A DNA stretch of 7,741 nt from Flavobacterium sp. (GTDB lineage Bacteria; Bacteroidota; Bacteroidia; Flavobacteriales; Flavobacteriaceae): assembly GCA_004296145.1 (NCBI GenBank), contig SEBM01000173.1:1-7741 (forward strand), given 5' to 3'. The position numbers and the translations under genes were made by a program. Shown in pieces: positions 6,097 through 7,741 of the stretch (the stretch's first letter is position 1; the number at the start of each line of letters is the position of its first letter). Under the pieces are notes generated by a model, which saw only the letters and a list, made by a program, of their open reading frames with translations, had not been told where the DNA came from and made no database searches.

Positions 6097-6654
6097 ATGC
6101 TAATCGACCAGTTTTCAATGACAAATATTAGTGACCTGACATATAAAGTTGTAGCAGCTGACGAAGTTCCAAACTTTAACGCTGACGAGTTTGTAGATTG
6201 GGCTATTGAGATGGTTTTTTTAGGACATGACACACCTTCTCTTCTAATTTTAGCGGGATTGCCCCAACCGACTAATTATTTTGAAGCATCTAGTTATTTG
6301 AAAAAAGCATTGACAGAACTAGACATTACCATTAAAACAGGTGACGAAGCTGTTTTAAGTTATTGTAGTTATTTCATAAAAAAAATTGCCTTGTCTGACA
6401 ATATTAGACGAAACCTCGAAACGGTTTATAGGTTTTGTCAAATGAAAGATTACGAAGAATCTATTTACGACTTTTATCTTATATATTGGGCTTGGGACGA
6501 CTTTGACTATGGTAACGAGTATTCACCTTATTGGGAAGACGCAAATAAATCGACTATTGAAAAAACCGTGGTTGATAGAGCGATAAAGTGGATAGACGAC
6601 AACAAGCAACACTACGCACAACAGGGGTTTGGCGCAAGCAGGGCTGACGAATAA
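6097..6654 (+). CDS. Cassette-encoded acidic helical protein; tail encoded by attC
   Basis: A 185-residue acidic, probably all-helical cytoplasmic protein of unknown family. Notable segments are FVDWAIEMVFLGHDTPSLLILAGL (32-55), YCSYFIKKIA (89-98) and the aromatic-acidic run YLIYWAWDDFDYGNEYSPYW (127-146), followed by an amphipathic helix ending in AIKWID. The pattern recalls small helical immunity-type proteins, but this is only an impression. The last 13 residues (from Tyr173) are encoded by the 5' part of the attC at 6613-6750, so gene and recombination site overlap. The start is uncertain. TTG at 6088 sits exactly on the crossover base, ATG at 6097 is 9 bases further, and ATG at 6118 would give 178 residues beginning MTNISDL. 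I chose 6097. The cassette is 6088-6741, with perfect 10-base end complementarity. Confidence 0.75.
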   Translation: MLIDQFSMTNISDLTYKVVAADEVPNFNADEFVDWAIEMVFLGHDTPSLLILAGLPQPTNYFEASSYLKKALTELDITIKTGDEAVLSYCSYFIKKIALSDNIRRNLETVYRFCQMKDYEESIYDFYLIYWAWDDFDYGNEYSPYWEDANKSTIEKTVVDRAIKWIDDNKQHYAQQGFGASRADE

Positions 6655-6750
6655 ACTTTGAGCATTTGTAATTCTATTTATCTTCGGTAAGTTATTGAGC
6701 TGAAGTGCTACTATTCCCTGCCTGCGCCAAGCCCTAAACCGTTAGCTGTG
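6613..6750 (+). other. attC-6, overlapping the preceding gene
   Basis: The 5' core TACGCACAAC (6613-6622) is the exact complement of its own cassette start GTTGTGCGTA (6087-6096). GGTTTGGCGC pairs with GCGCCAAGCC (one G-T pair), and AGGG or CAGGG pairs with CCCTG further in. The 3' core is GTTAGCTGTG (6741-6750). The 5' third of the site is read as the last 13 codons and stop of the upstream gene. Confidence 0.85.
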
Positions 6751-6755
6751 ATTGT

Positions 6756-7634
6756 ATGAAACGACTACCCATAATAATATTACTCCTTTTAATCTCTTGT
6801 TCGGGAACAGTGAAAAATAAACTAAATGACAAAAAAACAATGACATTTAACGAGACTGAAATTTTAGAACAGTTGGACTTGGCTTTTAACGGAGAACCAA
6901 GTAAATATTATCCAACTGGACAACCAGAAGATATCAAATACAACTTTTTTCTTGACCTTGAACACGGTTACTGTGAGACCGCAGGAAACAGAATTCATTT
7001 ATACGCAGATTCAACAAGATGGATTGTAGTTTTTGAAAAAAGCGGTTATCAAAATCGAGGAACTTCTGCGGAAATAGAATTAAATTATATTGGAAACTGT
7101 ATTGATTATCCAATTGACAAATATCCTGAACGGAATTATATTACAAATGCAAACAATATAATCCTAATTGACCCAACAGAATTTGAAAGGATTGAAAACA
7201 AAGATGGCGAAGAAATGGAAACATTTGAATTAATTGGACAAAATATAAAAGAAATTAAAATCCGAGATAATATTGTTCAATTTGACAACAACTATCAAAA
7301 TTATGAAAAATTAGGAATTGATATTCGAGATTATGACAATCCTAAAAACCTTATAGGTTTTGGAGACTTTATCAGATATTTACACGAAACAAATCCAGCG
7401 CTAATCAGTGCGACTGAAGAGGAAATTCGGAAACATATTCCTAAAGACATTCCAAAACTTATGACAATTGACGAGTTCCATTTTGTAAGTGCTTACGACA
7501 AAACAAATCCACCAAGCCGACAAGAAACTTACCAATTGATTGCAAAGATTTTGACAACTAAAAATGTAACAAATTGGAAACCCACACAAAAACCAAATAA
7601 TAGTTGGAAAAATTGGGAATCCGGACATTTATAA
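6756..7634 (+). CDS. Cassette-encoded lipoprotein of unknown function
   Basis: A 292-residue protein with a lipoprotein signal: Lys2-Arg3, a hydrophobic core at residues 4-13, and lipobox LISC with Cys15 as the likely lipidated residue. Ser and Gly follow the cysteine, so there is no obvious acidic surface-export signal. The mature protein should sit on an envelope membrane, facing the periplasm. A recognisable core is at about 34-98: TEILEQLDLAF, then DLEHGYCETAGNRIHLYADS (67-86) and RWIVVFEKSGY. Similar patterns occur in uncharacterised proteins grouped as DUF7003; I hold this loosely. The C-terminal half is charged and without known motifs. The ATG lies 14 bases from the cassette boundary, so the ribosome site must overlap the 3' core. 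The ends of the cassette (6741-6750 and 7649-7658) are perfect 10-base complements. Confidence 0.8.
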   Translation: MKRLPIIILLLLISCSGTVKNKLNDKKTMTFNETEILEQLDLAFNGEPSKYYPTGQPEDIKYNFFLDLEHGYCETAGNRIHLYADSTRWIVVFEKSGYQNRGTSAEIELNYIGNCIDYPIDKYPERNYITNANNIILIDPTEFERIENKDGEEMETFELIGQNIKEIKIRDNIVQFDNNYQNYEKLGIDIRDYDNPKNLIGFGDFIRYLHETNPALISATEEEIRKHIPKDIPKLMTIDEFHFVSAYDKTNPPSRQETYQLIAKILTTKNVTNWKPTQKPNNSWKNWESGHL

Positions 7635-7648
7635 CAGCGAAAAACAAC

Positions 7649-7741
7649 CACAGCTAACAAGGGTTTTGCAATAGTGGGGCGAAACTGCAAAGTTCAACGG
7701 TATTTCTTCGATTGAACTTTAGTACAAAATTGAAGATTTGT
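7649..7741 (+). other. attC-7, truncated by the window end
   Basis: The 5' core CACAGCTAAC (7649-7658) is the exact complement of its own cassette start GTTAGCTGTG (6741-6750). It is followed by AAG and GGTTTTGC, as in the other sites. An inner stem pairs AAAGTTCAA (7689-7697) with TTGAACTTT (7712-7720). The inner sequence shares GGTATTTCT and flanking bases with attC-2. The right arm and 3' core lie outside the window. Confidence 0.75.

Larger units (their letters stand above)
203..7741 (+). mobile_element. Integron-type gene cassette array without a visible integrase
   Basis: Six consecutive units each run from a GTT core to the next one: 204-4043, 4044-4743, 4744-5424, 5425-6087, 6088-6741, and 6742 to beyond the window end. 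In five of the six, the first 9-10 bases are the perfect reverse complement of the bases that open the unit's own terminal hairpin; the sixth matches 7 of 9. Each right-hand unit carries one rightward gene and then a hairpin of 133-138 bp. This matches integron cassettes with attC sites. No intI gene is visible, so within this window it is a cluster of attC sites lacking an integrase; an integrase may lie outside. Confidence 0.85.

Noticed and set aside
7401..7628. Minus-strand open frame opposite the end of the lipoprotein gene
   Set aside because: It is a shadow of the coding strand, Cys/Trp/Phe-rich and without support for expression.
3915..7741. Repeats between genes as insertion sequences, MITEs or a CRISPR array
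   Set aside because: There is no transposase, no target duplication and no short regular spacing. The cargo genes and the cassette-specific core complementarity fit attC sites far better.

Overview
The window looks like AT-rich chromosomal DNA from a member of the Bacteroidetes, flavobacterium-like. Three things point that way: one promoter matches the phylum's TTG-N19-TAnnTTTG consensus, the gene starts lack clear Shine-Dalgarno sequences, and one protein carries the 'Arm' DNA-binding domain typical of Bacteroidetes tyrosine recombinases. There is no rRNA, tRNA, CRISPR array, transposase or integrase gene in view.

The window is best read as an array of integron-type gene cassettes. Six folded repeats of about 133-138 bp (the last cut by the window edge) separate the genes. 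Each has a 5' core ending in AAC, imperfect hairpin arms, and a 3' core starting GTT. The decisive sign is where the outer cores find their complement. The 9-10 bases at the start of a cassette are the exact reverse complement of the 9-10 bases at the end of the same cassette, and not of the other half of the same repeat. This holds for cassettes starting at 203, 4743, 5424, 6087 and 6741, and partly (7 of 9) for the one starting at 4043. It is what excision as a circle, with crossover at G|TT, predicts for attC sites.

Layout: 1-202 holds a REP-like motif and the poorly resolved left attC. About 204-4043 is an unusually large cassette (3.8 kb) with a two-gene restriction-modification operon on the minus strand, opposite to the other genes. 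The operon has its own promoter and operator-like repeats and is bracketed by 93-bp direct repeats of a second hairpin family. Then come four compact cassettes of 654-700 bp and a fifth running past the window end. All read rightwards with one gene each: a basic protein (4098-4613), a four-helix membrane protein (4776-5288), a small soluble protein (5488-5916), an acidic protein whose tail is encoded inside its own attC (6097-6654), and a lipoprotein (6756-7634).

The restriction-modification pair is a cytosine-5 methyltransferase followed, 2 bases later, by a MvaI/BcnI-like endonuclease. The methyltransferase has a recombinase-type Arm domain at its N-terminus. Four GTCCG repeats overlap the promoter, so the Arm domain may bind them and control the operon. 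The other cassette genes have no recognisable promoters and no assigned function; they are typical cassette cargo.
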